A DNA stretch of 64,000 nt. Origin: Bacillus mycoides (GTDB taxonomy: Bacteria > Bacillota > Bacilli > Bacillales > Bacillaceae_G). Below the pieces are notes generated by a model. It saw only the letters and a program-made list of their open reading frames with translations, was not told the origin of the DNA and made no database searches. Each line of letters begins with the position of its first letter. Within the stretch, counting starts at the first letter, position 1. Shown in pieces: positions 15,680 through 25,464 of the stretch. Location: NCBI RefSeq assembly GCF_001757995.1, contig NZ_LXLV01000065.1, positions 1-64,000 of the forward strand. Direction: 5' to 3'. A program made the translations under genes and the position numbers.

Positions 15680-16156
15680 TTATTTTACAGAGATAATCTC
15701 TACTTGCATTTCTCCGCCCGGTGTTTGGATTGCTACCTTCTCACCAATTTGCTTACCTAATAAGCTTTTTGCGATTGGAGAATCGTTAGAAATTCTTCCT
15801 TCAAATGGATCAGCTTCTGCGCTACCTACGATTGTGTACGCTTCTTCGTCTCCACCTGGTAACTCTTTAAATGTTACTGTTTTACCTAATGTTACAACTG
15901 TAGACTCTTCACCATTATCTTGAATGATAACTGCGTTACGAATCATATTTTCTAGTTGTGTAATACGCCCTTCAACGAATGCTTGCTCATCTTTCGCTGC
16001 ATCGTACTCAGAGTTCTCAGAAAGATCTCCGAAGCTACGTGCGATTTTAATACGCTCTACAACTTCTTTACGTCTTACTGTTTTTAATTGTTCAACTTCG
16101 TTCTCTAGTTTTTGCTTACCCTCTTGCGTCATAGGGTATGTTTTTTCTGTTGCCAT
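15680..16156 (-). CDS. greA: Transcription elongation factor GreA
   Basis: 158 residues, exactly family length. The N-terminal coiled coil ([49 protein letters not shown]) carries the acidic tip DLSENSEYD, which reaches into the RNA polymerase secondary channel to make polymerase cut backtracked RNA. The C-terminal globular domain follows ([32 protein letters not shown]). A longer frame starts at 16249, but AAGGAG lies eight bases before the ATG at 16156. Its leader contains competing hairpins and an intrinsic terminator. Confidence 0.97.
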   Translation of the reverse strand: MATEKTYPMTQEGKQKLENEVEQLKTVRRKEVVERIKIARSFGDLSENSEYDAAKDEQAFVEGRITQLENMIRNAVIIQDNGEESTVVTLGKTVTFKELPGGDEEAYTIVGSAEADPFEGRISNDSPIAKSLLGKQIGEKVAIQTPGGEMQVEIISVK

Positions 16157-16188
16157 GTTTTCCACTCCTTTTATATACCAATCCCCTG

Positions 16189-16239
16189 AAAAAAAGAGGA
16201 GTTCCATATGAAAACTCCTCCGCTTATATATAGCGGAGG
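16189..16239 (-). promoter_or_regulatory. greA: Attenuator-like leader of greA
   Basis: On the minus strand hairpin A (CCTCCGCT/AGCGGAGG, 16239-16232 with 16224-16217) shares four bases with hairpin B (GAGGAGTT/AACTCCTC, 16220-16213 with 16203-16196). Hairpin B is followed by seven T, so it is an intrinsic terminator just before the greA ribosome site. A and B cannot form fully together, which is the layout of an attenuator. Confidence 0.65.
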
Positions 16240-16314
16240 TTTCTAGCACACGTGCACTAGTGGAGTTGTCACATACAACCCCTTATTCTCCAATTCTTCC
16301 TTATGTAAAGAAGG

Positions 16315-16342
16315 TATGTATGGAAAGTTGATATAAATATGC
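16315..16342 (-). promoter_or_regulatory. Possible SigE promoter upstream of greA/pbpI
   Basis: On the minus strand GCATATT (16342-16336) and CATACATA (16322-16315), 13 bases apart, resemble the mother-cell SigE consensus. If real, it would transcribe greA and, by read-through, pbpI during sporulation. The match is by eye only. Confidence 0.35.
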
Positions 16343-16413
16343 CCTCACCTATTGGTAGGTGAGGTTTCATGTTTCATTGTATTCGATAAGAAGGGAAAAA
16401 ATCCCTTCCTATC
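16343..16413 (-). other. Two hairpins after udk
   Basis: CCTCACCT/AGGTGAGG (16343-16364) and GAAGGGA/TCCCTTC extended by GATA/TATC (16385-16413) follow the udk stop. Neither has a T-run on the minus strand, so they may protect the 3' end or slow polymerase rather than terminate it cleanly. Confidence 0.45.
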
Positions 16414-16433
16414 GTATATCTTTTACTATGCTA

Positions 16434-17072
16434 TTACAAATTTACTTTTTGTTCAAGAATTGTTGCAATTTTTGTAACCATAATATCAATTGCAACATGG
16501 TTTTGTCCACCTTCAGGTATAATAATATCCGCAAATTTCTTAGAAGGCTCAATAAATTGATTATGCATTGGTCGTACAACGTTTACGTATTGGTCAATAA
16601 CTGAATCCATTGTACGACCGCGCTCTTCAATATCGCGCTGCATGCGGCGTAAAATACGAAGGTCCGCATCTGTATCAACGAACACCTTAATATCCATTAA
16701 CTCACAAAGACGTGGGTCTTCTAAAATAAGAATTCCTTCTAAAATAATTACATCTTTCGGCTCAACTGGAATAATTTTTTCTGAACGCGTATGCACTGTA
16801 TAGTCATATATAGGCTTTTCCACTTGCTCATATGCAAGCAACTGCTGCAAATGGTCAATTAACAAATCATTATCAAACGCTAACGGATGATCGTAATTTG
16901 TTTTTAAACGTTCTTCCATTGGTAAATGGCTTTGATCTTTGTAATAATAATCTTGCTCCAAGATTAAAATGGAATGACCTTTAAAATGGTCAAAAATCGC
17001 TTTCGTTACACTTGTTTTTCCTGATCCTGAACCACCAGCGATTCCAATTACAACAGGCTTATTCGTCCCCAT
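16434..17072 (-). CDS. udk: Uridine/cytidine kinase
   Basis: 212 residues. The P-loop is [12 protein letters not shown] near the N-terminus, followed by [15 protein letters not shown] and [11 protein letters not shown] (nucleoside-binding region), YDYTVHTR, and the lid [13 protein letters not shown]. It phosphorylates uridine and cytidine to UMP and CMP with ATP or GTP in pyrimidine salvage in the cytoplasm. It follows trhP2 after 17 bases and is probably cotranscribed with trmR-trhP1-trhP2, as in B. subtilis. Confidence 0.95.
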   Translation of the reverse strand: MGTNKPVVIGIAGGSGSGKTSVTKAIFDHFKGHSILILEQDYYYKDQSHLPMEERLKTNYDHPLAFDNDLLIDHLQQLLAYEQVEKPIYDYTVHTRSEKIIPVEPKDVIILEGILILEDPRLCELMDIKVFVDTDADLRILRRMQRDIEERGRTMDSVIDQYVNVVRPMHNQFIEPSKKFADIIIPEGGQNHVAIDIMVTKIATILEQKVNL

Positions 17073-17089
17073 TCGACTACCACTCTTTC

Positions 17090-18370
17090 TTATTGAAGTA
17101 TGTTTTTGCGCATCATATTATTCACATACACTGGTTGATCCACTTTGAATTTCACGATTTGCAACGGATGTCTCGCTGCATCTAATTCGTTTCCATCCTC
17201 ATCCCAAATTTTCTCCACCGTCTGCGTAAAGTTTTCTATTTCTGGCCCAAAGAACTCCACTTCATGTCCTGGTTTGAAGTGATTACGTTGCTCAAGCGTT
17301 ACGATTCCCGTTTCTTCATTATAATCTAACACTAAACCAGCAAAATCATACGTTGTTTTCTTACTATGATTTCCAAACATTTGCTCTTGATGTCCTGGAA
17401 CCCCTTCAAAGAATGCAGGAGCTGTATCACGATTTGCACATTTATCAAGCTCATCTAACCATTCTTGTTTAAACTCAAAGTTATCCGGATCCGCACAATA
17501 CGCATCAATTACTTTACGATATACAGTTGCTACAGTCGCTACGTAATGGATAGATTTCATACGTCCTTCAACTTTTAAGCTATCAATTCCAATTTCAATC
17601 ATTTTCGGAATGGATAAGATTAAATTTAAATCTTTTGGGCTCATCGCAAAGTGAGCATCTTCTTCTTGGAATAGAGGAAGCTCTTTTGCATCTTTATGTT
17701 GTGATACCGTTTGAACTAAATCATAATCCCAGCGGCAAGATTGACAACAACCACCACGGTTAGAGTCACGCGCTGTCATATGGTTACTTAATGTACATCT
17801 CCCTGAATACGCGATACACATTGCACCATGGACGAATGCTTCAATTTCAATATCAACTTTTTCTTTAATTTCTTTCATTTCTTCATAGCTTGCTTCACGA
17901 GCTAATACAAGACGATGTAAACCTTCTTCTTTCCAATACTGTGCTGCTTTCCAGTTGGATAGTGATTGTTGTGTACTTAAATGCACCTCAACAGAAGGCG
18001 CTACACGTTTACATGTCTCAATAATAAGCGGATCGGCAACGATAATTCCCGTTACGCCAGCTTTTTCAATCCCTTTTAAATATTCCTCTAGCCCATCCAT
18101 ATTTTCATTATGTGCAAAAATATTTGTTGTTACGTATATTTTTGCTCCATATTTCTTTGCAAATTCAACGCCTTCTGCCATGTCTTCCAGCGTAAAGTTA
18201 CCTGCATTAGAACGAAGACCAAATTCTTGTCCACCTAAATATACAGCATCTGCCCCATAATGGATAGCTACTTTTAATTTTTCTAAGTTACCCGCAGGGA
18301 TTAACAGTTCAGGTTTTTTCACAATAACGCGTTTGCCATCGATCACTCGTGAAATTTCTTGTACAGTCAT
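17090..18370 (-). CDS. trhP2: tRNA uridine-34 hydroxylation protein TrhP2 (peptidase U32 family)
   Basis: 426 residues. The U32-family core reads [33 protein letters not shown]. The signature cysteine region [34 protein letters not shown] has Cys residues placed to hold an iron-sulfur cluster. A C-terminal beta-barrel-like domain follows. In B. subtilis YrrO/TrhP2 with YrrN/TrhP1 makes 5-hydroxyuridine at tRNA position 34 from prephenate; despite the family name it is not thought to be a protease. AGGAGGGTG precedes the ATG. It is cotranscribed with trhP1 (18 bases upstream) and trmR. Confidence 0.93.
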   Translation of the reverse strand: MTVQEISRVIDGKRVIVKKPELLIPAGNLEKLKVAIHYGADAVYLGGQEFGLRSNAGNFTLEDMAEGVEFAKKYGAKIYVTTNIFAHNENMDGLEEYLKGIEKAGVTGIIVADPLIIETCKRVAPSVEVHLSTQQSLSNWKAAQYWKEEGLHRLVLAREASYEEMKEIKEKVDIEIEAFVHGAMCIAYSGRCTLSNHMTARDSNRGGCCQSCRWDYDLVQTVSQHKDAKELPLFQEEDAHFAMSPKDLNLILSIPKMIEIGIDSLKVEGRMKSIHYVATVATVYRKVIDAYCADPDNFEFKQEWLDELDKCANRDTAPAFFEGVPGHQEQMFGNHSKKTTYDFAGLVLDYNEETGIVTLEQRNHFKPGHEVEFFGPEIENFTQTVEKIWDEDGNELDAARHPLQIVKFKVDQPVYVNNMMRKNILQ

Positions 18371-18388
18371 TTCCTACACCCTCCTCGT

Positions 18389-19318
18389 TTAGTAAACCGT
18401 TTCTTTAAAGAAGAATCCTGTATCTAACGGACGATTTACCGGTTGTATTTCTTCTATCTCTTTAAATAAATCATCTTTCACGTCATAATACGCATCACGA
18501 TCTTCTACACACAAATCAATCGCCTTACGATATTTCTTCGTTACCTCAATAATGTATTCAGAACTCTTTAGGACACCATCAATTTTTAAGCTATCGACTT
18601 CAGCATCGATTAGTTCCTCTAACTCATCGATGAAACAAATATCATTCGGACTCATAATGTGAGTACCATTTTCATCTTCATAAATTGGATATTTGTTATT
18701 ACGTTCTGGGTCGTATAAGAACATATTCTCTTCATACTTTTTCTTTTCGATGTCGAGATTACGCCCTTGATACTCAAAGTAGTTTCCTACTAGTGAACGC
18801 TTCGATTGGAACATGCAAGTCATACCGTGAATTTGTACTTCAAGTTCCACTTCAGCATTTTCTTTTAATTCAGCAATCTCATCTAAGCTAAGCTCACGAG
18901 CTAATACAGCGCGTTTCGCGCCTCTTTGCCCCCAATAGTTACAAGTAAACCAGTTTGTTGCTGTCGTTTCTGTATTCCAGTGCAGTTGCATATTTGGTGC
19001 AACTTCACGAACAGCCATTAATACCGCTGGATCTCCGAAAACAATCGCATCTACATTTATCTCATTTAAAAAGGCAACGTAGTCCGTTAATTCTTCCACT
19101 TTATCATTGTGGAACATTGCATTCATTGCAACGTATACTTTCACACCATTTTCATGCGCAATGTTTACAGCTTGTTTCACATCTTCACGTGAAAACTCTC
19201 CTGCCAAACGTAAACCAAACTTTTGTTCACCAACCATTACTGCATCTGCCCCTGCTTTCACAAGAGGTTCAATATCCGCCACCGCTCTAGGCGTTACTAA
19301 CAATTCAGGTTTCTTCAT
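18389..19318 (-). CDS. trhP1: tRNA uridine-34 hydroxylation protein TrhP1 (peptidase U32 family)
   Basis: 309 residues. It shares the U32 start KPELLVTPRAVADIEPLVKAGADAVMVGEQKFGLRL with TrhP2 but lacks the C-terminal domain. Its region matching the cysteine motif reads HGMTCMFQSKRSLVGNYFEYQGRN, with only one Cys, so it cannot hold the cluster in the same way. It probably works as the partner or paralogue of TrhP2 in forming 5-hydroxyuridine. It lies between trmR (6 bases upstream) and trhP2. Confidence 0.9.
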   Translation of the reverse strand: MKKPELLVTPRAVADIEPLVKAGADAVMVGEQKFGLRLAGEFSREDVKQAVNIAHENGVKVYVAMNAMFHNDKVEELTDYVAFLNEINVDAIVFGDPAVLMAVREVAPNMQLHWNTETTATNWFTCNYWGQRGAKRAVLARELSLDEIAELKENAEVELEVQIHGMTCMFQSKRSLVGNYFEYQGRNLDIEKKKYEENMFLYDPERNNKYPIYEDENGTHIMSPNDICFIDELEELIDAEVDSLKIDGVLKSSEYIIEVTKKYRKAIDLCVEDRDAYYDVKDDLFKEIEEIQPVNRPLDTGFFFKETVY

Positions 19319-19324
19319 ACTTTG

Positions 19325-19966
19325 TCACCCTCTCTTTTTACTTACAGCCACTCCATCGCCAATTGGGAAAATCGTTGTATCATATCCTTCATGGTTCATA
19401 AGCCATTCATTGTACGTCTTAATACGACGAATCAAACCACGCGTACGTCTATTTTCAATTTTCTCTTTTGTCGTCACAAGACCATGGTACATAACGTTAT
19501 CTGAAATAATAACGCCACCTGGATTTAATAACGGTTCGTATAAGTCAAAAAAGCGACGATACTGCCCTTTCGCTGCATCAATAAAAATAACATCAAATGT
19601 TCCATGTTCTTTCACTTGTTCGCCCGTTTCTAAAGCATCACCGTAAATAACAGAAATACGGTCTGTTACCGGGGAACATTCTATATATTCAAGTGCCTTT
19701 TCATATCGTTCACGATTGCGCTCTACTGTCACAATGCGAGAGTTCGGAATAGCTTGCATCATACGAATACTAGAATAACCGATTGCTGTTCCAAGTTCTA
19801 AAATACTTTCCGGTCCAATTAAACGTAAAAATTGCAGCATAAATTCCATTCCAAGTCGATCCATAATCGGCACATGGTTTTCAGTTGCATACTCTTCCAT
19901 TTCAAGAATTAATTTATCTTTTGGATCAATAAATGATAATAGGTACTCGTTAACTGCATCCTCCAT
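19325..19966 (-). CDS. trmR: tRNA 5-hydroxyuridine methyltransferase TrmR
   Basis: 213 residues, O-methyltransferase family 3. The SAM-binding motif is ESILELGTAIGYSSIRMMQAI, the acidic loop IVTVERN, and the metal/substrate strand DVIFIDAAKGQYRRFFDLYEPLL with GGVIISDNVMYHG. TrmR (YrrM) methylates 5-hydroxyuridine, made by TrhP1/TrhP2 downstream, to 5-methoxyuridine at the wobble position, broadening codon reading. The operon order trmR-trhP1-trhP2 equals that of B. subtilis. Upstream are two hairpins that separate it from mltG. GGAGGACCAATT precedes the ATG. Confidence 0.93.
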   Translation of the reverse strand: MEDAVNEYLLSFIDPKDKLILEMEEYATENHVPIMDRLGMEFMLQFLRLIGPESILELGTAIGYSSIRMMQAIPNSRIVTVERNRERYEKALEYIECSPVTDRISVIYGDALETGEQVKEHGTFDVIFIDAAKGQYRRFFDLYEPLLNPGGVIISDNVMYHGLVTTKEKIENRRTRGLIRRIKTYNEWLMNHEGYDTTIFPIGDGVAVSKKRG

Positions 19967-20048
19967 AATTGGTCCTCCTTATTTACATGGAGAAGTGCCT
20001 CTATGACGCGTCAACATTTGTCTTTTCACACATAGAATGCAATAAAAA

Positions 20049-20076
20049 TACAAGCCAGTTTCACCCTTAGCTTGTA
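20049..20076 (-). terminator. Hairpin in the trmR leader
   Basis: TACAAGC and GCTTGTA form a 7-bp stem with a 14-base loop. ATTTTTATT follows on the minus strand. It is a second, weaker terminator after mltG or an attenuator before trmR. Confidence 0.5.
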
Positions 20077-20138
20077 CGTCCCGTTTTGATATTAAAAACG
20101 ATTCTTCTGCCAGTTTTTAACCCGATATATTTTACCAC

Positions 20139-20175
20139 AAAAAAGAGGGATGTGCGACCTTTTTCGCTACCCCTC
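20139..20175 (-). terminator. Intrinsic terminator of mltG
   Basis: On the minus strand GAGGG and CCCTC, with an inner GCG/CGC pairing, form a stem followed by TTTTTTG, directly past the mltG stop. Confidence 0.65.
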
Positions 20176-20181
20176 CCCATT

Positions 20182-21252
20182 TCACTGTTTTTTCGTAATG
20201 TATTTTTGCTTTAATGCATTATGTTCTTCTAATGTTTTCGCATAATACACTTCACCACTTGGTGCAGCTAAGAAATAATAATAATCTGTTTGCGCAGGAT
20301 CTAACGCTGCTTCCACTGAATGTTTACCAGAGTTTGCAATCGGTCCAACTGGCAATCCTTTCACAACATACGTATTGTACGGTGAGTTTACTTTCAAGTC
20401 TTCGTATAATACACGTTGTTTATGCTTTCCAAGCGCGTATAATACCGTCGGATCCGTTTGAAGCGGCATACCTTTCGCTAAACGATTATAGAAAACACTA
20501 GAGATTTTCTGGCGATCAGTAAAGCCAGTGGCCTCTTCTTCAATAAGTGAAGACAACGTGAGAAGTTGATGCACATCCCAGTTCTTCGCTTTCATTTTCG
20601 CCTCATTTTGAACAATAATTGCATTTGTTTTCTCAAGCATCGGGATTACAATTTCTTCTAACTTTGTATCCTTTTTATAGAAAGAATACGTTGCTGGATA
20701 TAAGTATCCTTCTAGTGGATATTTAATGTTACTATCAAAAATTTTATCCGTTAATAGCTTCGGATACTTTTGCTGCATTTTTTGAATAAATGCTTTATCG
20801 TTTAATTGACGCACAACATCATCTTTATTCCACTTTAATTCTGCCGCAATCACTTCAGCGATTTCAGTTACTTGCGCCCCTTCTTTAATCGTCACTTTAT
20901 AAAGAGCCGGACGATGTACGTTGCCAGATGACATTTGCTCAATAACATCGTTAGCACTCATCGAAGGATTTAATAAATATGTACCTGCTTGTAAGCTTTT
21001 TGACTTAAATTTCGTATAAAAACTAAAAACTGTACCGCTTTTCACAGCACCTTTTTCTTCTAAAATCTCACCGATTTCACTTGTAGATGACCCCTTTGGA
21101 ATCTCTACCTCAATCTCTTTTTTATTTCCACTATCAACTGGCCCTAATGCAGATGAAATATACGCATAGACTGATCCACAAACTAAAAGCAGTGCGATAA
21201 TCGAAATTAAAAAAATGCGTCTACGCTTCTTCTTCACTTGATTCTCTACCAA
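20182..21252 (-). CDS. mltG: Endolytic murein transglycosylase MltG
   Basis: 356 residues. A basic N-terminus (KKKRRR), one transmembrane helix (about residues 12-32), a LysM-like subdomain (IEVEIPKGSSTSEIGEILEEKGAV), and the YceG catalytic domain with the active Glu in LLTLSSLIEEEATG and the family block FYNRLAKGMPLQTDPTVLYALG. It cuts growing glycan strands within the wall and is thought to set their length. The start is TTG, since AGGAGG lies at good distance. It follows yrzB as in B. subtilis (yrrL). Confidence 0.95.
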   Translation of the reverse strand: MVENQVKKKRRRIFLISIIALLLVCGSVYAYISSALGPVDSGNKKEIEVEIPKGSSTSEIGEILEEKGAVKSGTVFSFYTKFKSKSLQAGTYLLNPSMSANDVIEQMSSGNVHRPALYKVTIKEGAQVTEIAEVIAAELKWNKDDVVRQLNDKAFIQKMQQKYPKLLTDKIFDSNIKYPLEGYLYPATYSFYKKDTKLEEIVIPMLEKTNAIIVQNEAKMKAKNWDVHQLLTLSSLIEEEATGFTDRQKISSVFYNRLAKGMPLQTDPTVLYALGKHKQRVLYEDLKVNSPYNTYVVKGLPVGPIANSGKHSVEAALDPAQTDYYYFLAAPSGEVYYAKTLEEHNALKQKYITKKQ

Positions 21253-21452
21253 AATTCTTCCTCCTTATTCAATTGTAGACCATATACACTTCCTCTATAC
21301 AATGCCCTACAAACATAAAGCAAAACCAATCATTTCTAAATAATTGGTGACAGCTGCTCATTTAAAGCCTTTTTTTCATACAACCCGTCTTATTATACTA
21401 TAAACAATTAAGTAGTTTCGACAAAAAATCTGTCATTTTGCATATGAATACA

Positions 21453-21486
21453 AAAAAGGCGAACTGTGTACACAGTTCGCCTTTTT
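21453..21486 (-). terminator. Intrinsic terminator of the alaS-ireB-ruvX-yrzB operon
   Basis: AAAAAGGCGAACTGTG pairs with its complement through TTCGCCTTTTT in a long perfect stem 8 bases past the yrzB stop. Confidence 0.9.
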
Positions 21487-21494
21487 ATCCATTA

Positions 21495-21773
21495 CTATTC
21501 TTCTTCTTGCTCATCAGCAAGAGTGTTAAACATTTCTTGTACCATTTCCCACTCTTCTTCAGATTCAATTGAAAGTAATGTTCCGCCCTCGTCTTCACTT
21601 TGCTCGTATGCCATTGCATCGAAGATTTGGTCTCCATCTTCGTCTACTTCACCGATTGGAGAGAAGACTACGTAAGATTTTTTGCCGAATTTTTCAGCAT
21701 CAAAAGTGAAAATAATTTCACATAAATGTTCGTTTCCTTTTTCGTCTACAATTGTAATTTGATTTTCTTCCAT
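21495..21773 (-). CDS. yrzB: DUF1292-family acidic protein YrzB
   Basis: 92 residues, strongly acidic, beginning MEENQITIVDEKGNEHLCEIIFTFD and ending in a Glu-rich helix. It matches DUF1292/YrzB in size and in position after ruvX. The open frame reaches three codons further to GTG, but AGGTGA suits the ATG at 21773. The function is unknown. The gap to ruvX is 12 bases, so it is the last gene of the alaS operon. Confidence 0.85.
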   Translation of the reverse strand: MEENQITIVDEKGNEHLCEIIFTFDAEKFGKKSYVVFSPIGEVDEDGDQIFDAMAYEQSEDEGGTLLSIESEEEWEMVQEMFNTLADEQEEE

Positions 21774-21785
21774 TTTGGTCACCTC

Positions 21786-22199
21786 TTATTTACTATCTAA
21801 AAATCCTTGTAAGATCACGACTGCAGCCATCTTATCGATTACCTGTTTTCGCTTCTTACGGCTCACATCAGCTGAAATGAGCAGACGTTCCGCTGCCATC
21901 GTCGACAAACGCTCGTCCCACATTACAACTTCTAATTGTAACAGATTTCGCAGGTTTTCTGCAAATTGCTGGCACGCTTCACCACGAGGGCCGATTGTAC
22001 CATTCATATTTTTAGGTAAACCTACTACTATTTTGTCCACATTGTACTGTTTTACCAACTCAGAAATACGATCAAAACCAAAGTGGCCTCGTTCTTCGTT
22101 AATCCTGATTGTTTCCAGCCCTTGTGCTGTCCAGCCCATTTCATCGCTCATTGCAACACCGACTGTTTTAGTACCAACATCTAAACCTAATATCCGCAT
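21786..22199 (-). CDS. ruvX: Holliday-junction resolvase-like protein RuvX (YqgF)
   Basis: 137 residues, RNase H-like fold. The first acidic residue is in [20 protein letters not shown], the second in [18 protein letters not shown] (NMNG region), and the third in [16 protein letters not shown]. The protein is universally conserved in bacteria; it has been linked to Holliday-junction resolution and to 16S rRNA 5' end processing. It lies 3 bases after ireB and before yrzB. Confidence 0.93.
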   Translation of the reverse strand: MRILGLDVGTKTVGVAMSDEMGWTAQGLETIRINEERGHFGFDRISELVKQYNVDKIVVGLPKNMNGTIGPRGEACQQFAENLRNLLQLEVVMWDERLSTMAAERLLISADVSRKKRKQVIDKMAAVVILQGFLDSK

Positions 22200-22202
22200 A
22201 AA

Positions 22203-22469
22203 CTACTCCTCACGATGATGTTTCAAGTAAGACTTCACAAGCTCTTCAATTATCTCATCACGTTCAAGCTTGCGAACGATGCTTCGTGCATCTTTATGGC
22301 GAGGTATGTATGCTGGATCTCCACTTAATAAATAACCGACGATTTGGTTAATCGGATTATAACCTTTTTCTTGAAGTGCATCATACACAGTTAAAAGTAC
22401 ATCATTTACATGGACACTCTGTTTTTCATCTTGAATGCTAAACTTCATTGTTTTATCAAAACCGTCCAT
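22203..22469 (-). CDS. ireB: IreB-family regulatory phosphoprotein (YrzL)
   Basis: 88 residues: [17 protein letters not shown]...[59 protein letters not shown]. This is the DUF965/IreB family; in Enterococcus faecalis IreB is phosphorylated by the PASTA kinase IreK and affects cephalosporin resistance. Thr residues near the N-terminus are candidate sites. The start is ATG at 22469 with GAGGTG before it; a longer frame to 22478 lacks support. It sits between alaS and ruvX, the same order as in many Bacillota. Confidence 0.9.
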   Translation of the reverse strand: MDGFDKTMKFSIQDEKQSVHVNDVLLTVYDALQEKGYNPINQIVGYLLSGDPAYIPRHKDARSIVRKLERDEIIEELVKSYLKHHREE

Positions 22470-22494
22470 TTCAAGCACCTCACTTGTAAGTAGT

Positions 22495-22527
22495 AAGTAT
22501 AGGGAGAAGAACTTCTCCTCTCCCTAC
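22495..22527 (-). other. Inverted repeat between alaS and ireB
   Basis: TAGGGAGA and TCTCCCTA enclose a second complementary pair (GAAG/CTTC). No T-run follows, so it is more likely a processing or stability hairpin than a terminator. Confidence 0.4.
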
Positions 22528-22547
22528 CATTGTACACTACTATCTCT

Positions 22548-25190
22548 TTATTTTGAAACAGATTTAACGTACTCTTGTACAAATGCTAAAGCTTCCTCTA
22601 CTTGCGCTGGGTTTTTACCACCTGCTTGAGCCATGTCAGGACGGCCACCACCGCCTCCTCCACAACGAGAAGCTACTTCTTTCACAAGTTTACCTGCATG
22701 GTAACCTTGACTAATTAAATCTTTCGTTACGCCAGCTAAAATATTTACTTTATCGTCATTTACAGACGCTAATACAACAACTACAGACTCTAATTTATTT
22801 TTAAGGTCGTCCATCATTGTACGTAAGTTGTTCATATCTGCAACATTTACTTTCGCCGCTAATACGTTCACGCCATCAACTGTCATTACTGAATCAGTTA
22901 AGTTTCCAGCTTCGATATTGCTTAATTTCGCAGCAAGAGATTCATTTTCTTTTTGAAGTTGTTTCACTTCAGCAAATAAACCATCTACTCTCGTTAAAAT
23001 ATCTTTCGGATTTGTTTTCATTTTTCCTGCTGCTTCTTTTAATAAACCTACTTGATCGTTCATTAATTCGTATGCAGACTTACCAGTTACCGCCTCAATA
23101 CGACGAGTTCCTGCACCGATACCAGACTCAGCAACGATTTTGAAAATACCGATAGAAGCTGTGTTATCAACGTGACAACCACCGCAAAGTTCTAAGCTGT
23201 AATCGCCTACTTGTACAACGCGTACAACATCACCGTATTTTTCACCGAATAATGCCATTGCGCCCATTTCTTTCGCTTCTTCGATTGCTTTTTGAGAAAT
23301 CGCAACATCAATACTTTCCCAAATTTTTTCGTTTACGATACGCTCAATTTTTTCTAATTCGTCAGCTTGTACTTGACCGAAGTGAGAGAAGTCAAAACGT
23401 AAACGTTCAGATGTTACAAGAGAACCCGCTTGGTTAACATGCGTTCCAAGTACATCTTTTAACGCTTGGTGTAGTAAGTGAGTTGCTGTATGGTTTTTCA
23501 CAACGCTACTACGGTTTTTCGTATCGATAAGAGCTTTTACAGCCGCATCTTTCGTTAATGTACCTTCTTCCACAACTACTTTGTGTAAGTTTTGACCATT
23601 TGGTGCTTTTTGTACATCTTTTACAACAACTTTCACGCCGTCAGCAAGAAGGTAACCACGGTCTGCAATTTGCCCACCGCTCTCAGCGTAGAATGGCGTT
23701 ACATCAAGCATTAATTGTCCTTCTTCACCTGCTTGTAGGCTATCTGTGTACTCACCATTTTTCACAAGTGCAACAACGTTACTTTCTGTTGCAACTGTAC
23801 CGTAACCAACGAATTCGCTCACTACTTTAACTTCACCAAGTACACCGCCTTGAACTTGCATAGAGTCAACGTCTTGACGAGCAGCACGTGCACGCTCACG
23901 TTGTTTCTCCATTTCATTTTCAAAGCCTGCTTGATCAACTGTCATACCAGCTTCTTCTGCATATTCTTCTGTTAATTCAATCGGGAAACCGTACGTGTCG
24001 TATAGACGGAACGCATCTACGCCAGAAATAACAGTTGTTTTTTCTTCTTTCGCTTTTGCAATTACTTCAGCTAAAATTGATTCACCATCATGAAGTGTTT
24101 CATGGAAACGCTCTTCTTCATTCTTCACAACTTTTGCGATGAAATCTTTCTTTTCAAGTACTTCTGGATAGAAGTCTTTCATTACTTCTCCAACAACCGG
24201 TACTAATTCAAACATGAATGGACGGTTGATATTTAATTTCTTAGAATAACGAACAGCACGGCGTAATAAACGACGTAATACATAACCACGGCCTTCGTTA
24301 GATGGAAGAGCACCGTCACCAACAGCGAATGTTACTGTACGGATATGGTCAGCAATTACTTTAAACGCCATATCTTTTTCTAAATCGCCATTACGATACT
24401 TCTCACCAGAAATTGATTCTGTTGCACCAATCATCGGCATGAATAGGTCTGTATCAAAGTTCGTAGGCACATCTTGAACGATAGATGTCATACGCTCTAG
24501 ACCCATCCCTGTATCGATATTTTTCTTAGGAAGCGGCGTATATGAACCGTCTGGGTTATGGTTAAATTGAGAGAATACAAGGTTCCATACTTCTAAGTAA
24601 CGCTCGTTTTCTCCGCCCGGATATAATTCTGGATCACTAAAGTCATTACCGTAAGCTTCACCGCGGTCATAGAAAATTTCTGTATTCGGTCCACTTGGTC
24701 CTTCACCGATATCCCAGAAGTTTTCTTCTAAACGGATGATGCGTTCTTTTGGAACACCCATTTTCTCATTCCAAATTGTGAATGCTTCTTCATCTTCCGG
24801 ATGAATTGTAACAGATAGTAATTCTTTATCGAATCCGATCCATTTGTCGCTCGTTAGAAATTCCCAAGCCCAAGTAATTGCTTCTTCTTTGAAGTAATCA
24901 CCGATTGAGAAGTTCCCTAACATTTCAAAGAATGTATGGTGACGAGCTGTTTTCCCTACGTTTTCAATATCGTTTGTACGAATTGATTTTTGAGCATTTG
25001 TAATACGTGGATTTTGCGGAATTACGCGTCCATCAAAATATTTTTTTAATGTTGCTACACCACTGTTAATCCATAGAAGAGATGGATCTTCATGTGGAAC
25101 TAGTGATGCACTAGGTTCTACTGCATGTCCTTTTTCTTGGAAAAAGTCTAAAAACATTTGACGAATTTGTGCGCCTGTTAGTTGTTTCAT
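22548..25190 (-). CDS. alaS: Alanyl-tRNA synthetase
   Basis: 880 residues, full length. The class II catalytic domain opens [22 protein letters not shown] and contains [17 protein letters not shown] and [11 protein letters not shown]. The editing domain has [11 protein letters not shown] and [13 protein letters not shown], whose His and Cys residues hold zinc and clear mischarged Ser or Gly. The C-terminal C-Ala domain ends in a glycine-rich stretch, [16 protein letters not shown]. It charges tRNA-Ala. A T-box leader directly upstream should switch it on when uncharged tRNA-Ala builds up. ireB, ruvX and yrzB follow in the same transcript. Confidence 0.98.
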   Translation of the reverse strand: MKQLTGAQIRQMFLDFFQEKGHAVEPSASLVPHEDPSLLWINSGVATLKKYFDGRVIPQNPRITNAQKSIRTNDIENVGKTARHHTFFEMLGNFSIGDYFKEEAITWAWEFLTSDKWIGFDKELLSVTIHPEDEEAFTIWNEKMGVPKERIIRLEENFWDIGEGPSGPNTEIFYDRGEAYGNDFSDPELYPGGENERYLEVWNLVFSQFNHNPDGSYTPLPKKNIDTGMGLERMTSIVQDVPTNFDTDLFMPMIGATESISGEKYRNGDLEKDMAFKVIADHIRTVTFAVGDGALPSNEGRGYVLRRLLRRAVRYSKKLNINRPFMFELVPVVGEVMKDFYPEVLEKKDFIAKVVKNEEERFHETLHDGESILAEVIAKAKEEKTTVISGVDAFRLYDTYGFPIELTEEYAEEAGMTVDQAGFENEMEKQRERARAARQDVDSMQVQGGVLGEVKVVSEFVGYGTVATESNVVALVKNGEYTDSLQAGEEGQLMLDVTPFYAESGGQIADRGYLLADGVKVVVKDVQKAPNGQNLHKVVVEEGTLTKDAAVKALIDTKNRSSVVKNHTATHLLHQALKDVLGTHVNQAGSLVTSERLRFDFSHFGQVQADELEKIERIVNEKIWESIDVAISQKAIEEAKEMGAMALFGEKYGDVVRVVQVGDYSLELCGGCHVDNTASIGIFKIVAESGIGAGTRRIEAVTGKSAYELMNDQVGLLKEAAGKMKTNPKDILTRVDGLFAEVKQLQKENESLAAKLSNIEAGNLTDSVMTVDGVNVLAAKVNVADMNNLRTMMDDLKNKLESVVVVLASVNDDKVNILAGVTKDLISQGYHAGKLVKEVASRCGGGGGGRPDMAQAGGKNPAQVEEALAFVQEYVKSVSK

Positions 25191-25211
25191 TGTATTTTCC
25201 TCCTTAAATAT

Positions 25212-25457
25212 AAAAAACTCCCGTCCCTATAAAAGGGACGAGAGTTAACTCGCGATACCACCCTAATTATGAATTGATTATTATAACAATCAATTCATCA
25301 CCTCATGGTGCCGTAACGTGGCAAGACGGCAGTGATTAGCTGCTCTCAGGATTAGCTTTCTGTTACCCTTCATTTAAAGCTTCTTTCAGCCAGTGGAAGC
25401 TTCTCTCTACAAATGGACTGTAACGTACTTGTTCCGTCATTGATTTAATGTATTATA
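25212..25457 (-). ncRNA. T-box riboswitch of alaS (tRNA-Ala)
   Basis: The T-box core AGGGTGGTATCGCG is at 25264-25251 on the minus strand, and the terminator (ACTCCCGTCCC with GGGACGAGAGT, then six T) at 25245-25212. The upstream stem I contains GAAAGCTAATCC; GCT at 25356-25354, a codon for Ala, is the likely specifier. The leader runs from a SigA promoter near 25.47 kb to the alaS ribosome site. Binding of uncharged tRNA-Ala should favour the antiterminator. Confidence 0.92.
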
Positions 25458-25464
25458 TGACTAA

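Noticed and set aside
17090-19318. Two secreted collagenase-like U32 peptidases
   Set aside because: There is no signal peptide, and the gene order with trmR matches the B. subtilis tRNA hydroxylation operon; the peptidase name is historical.
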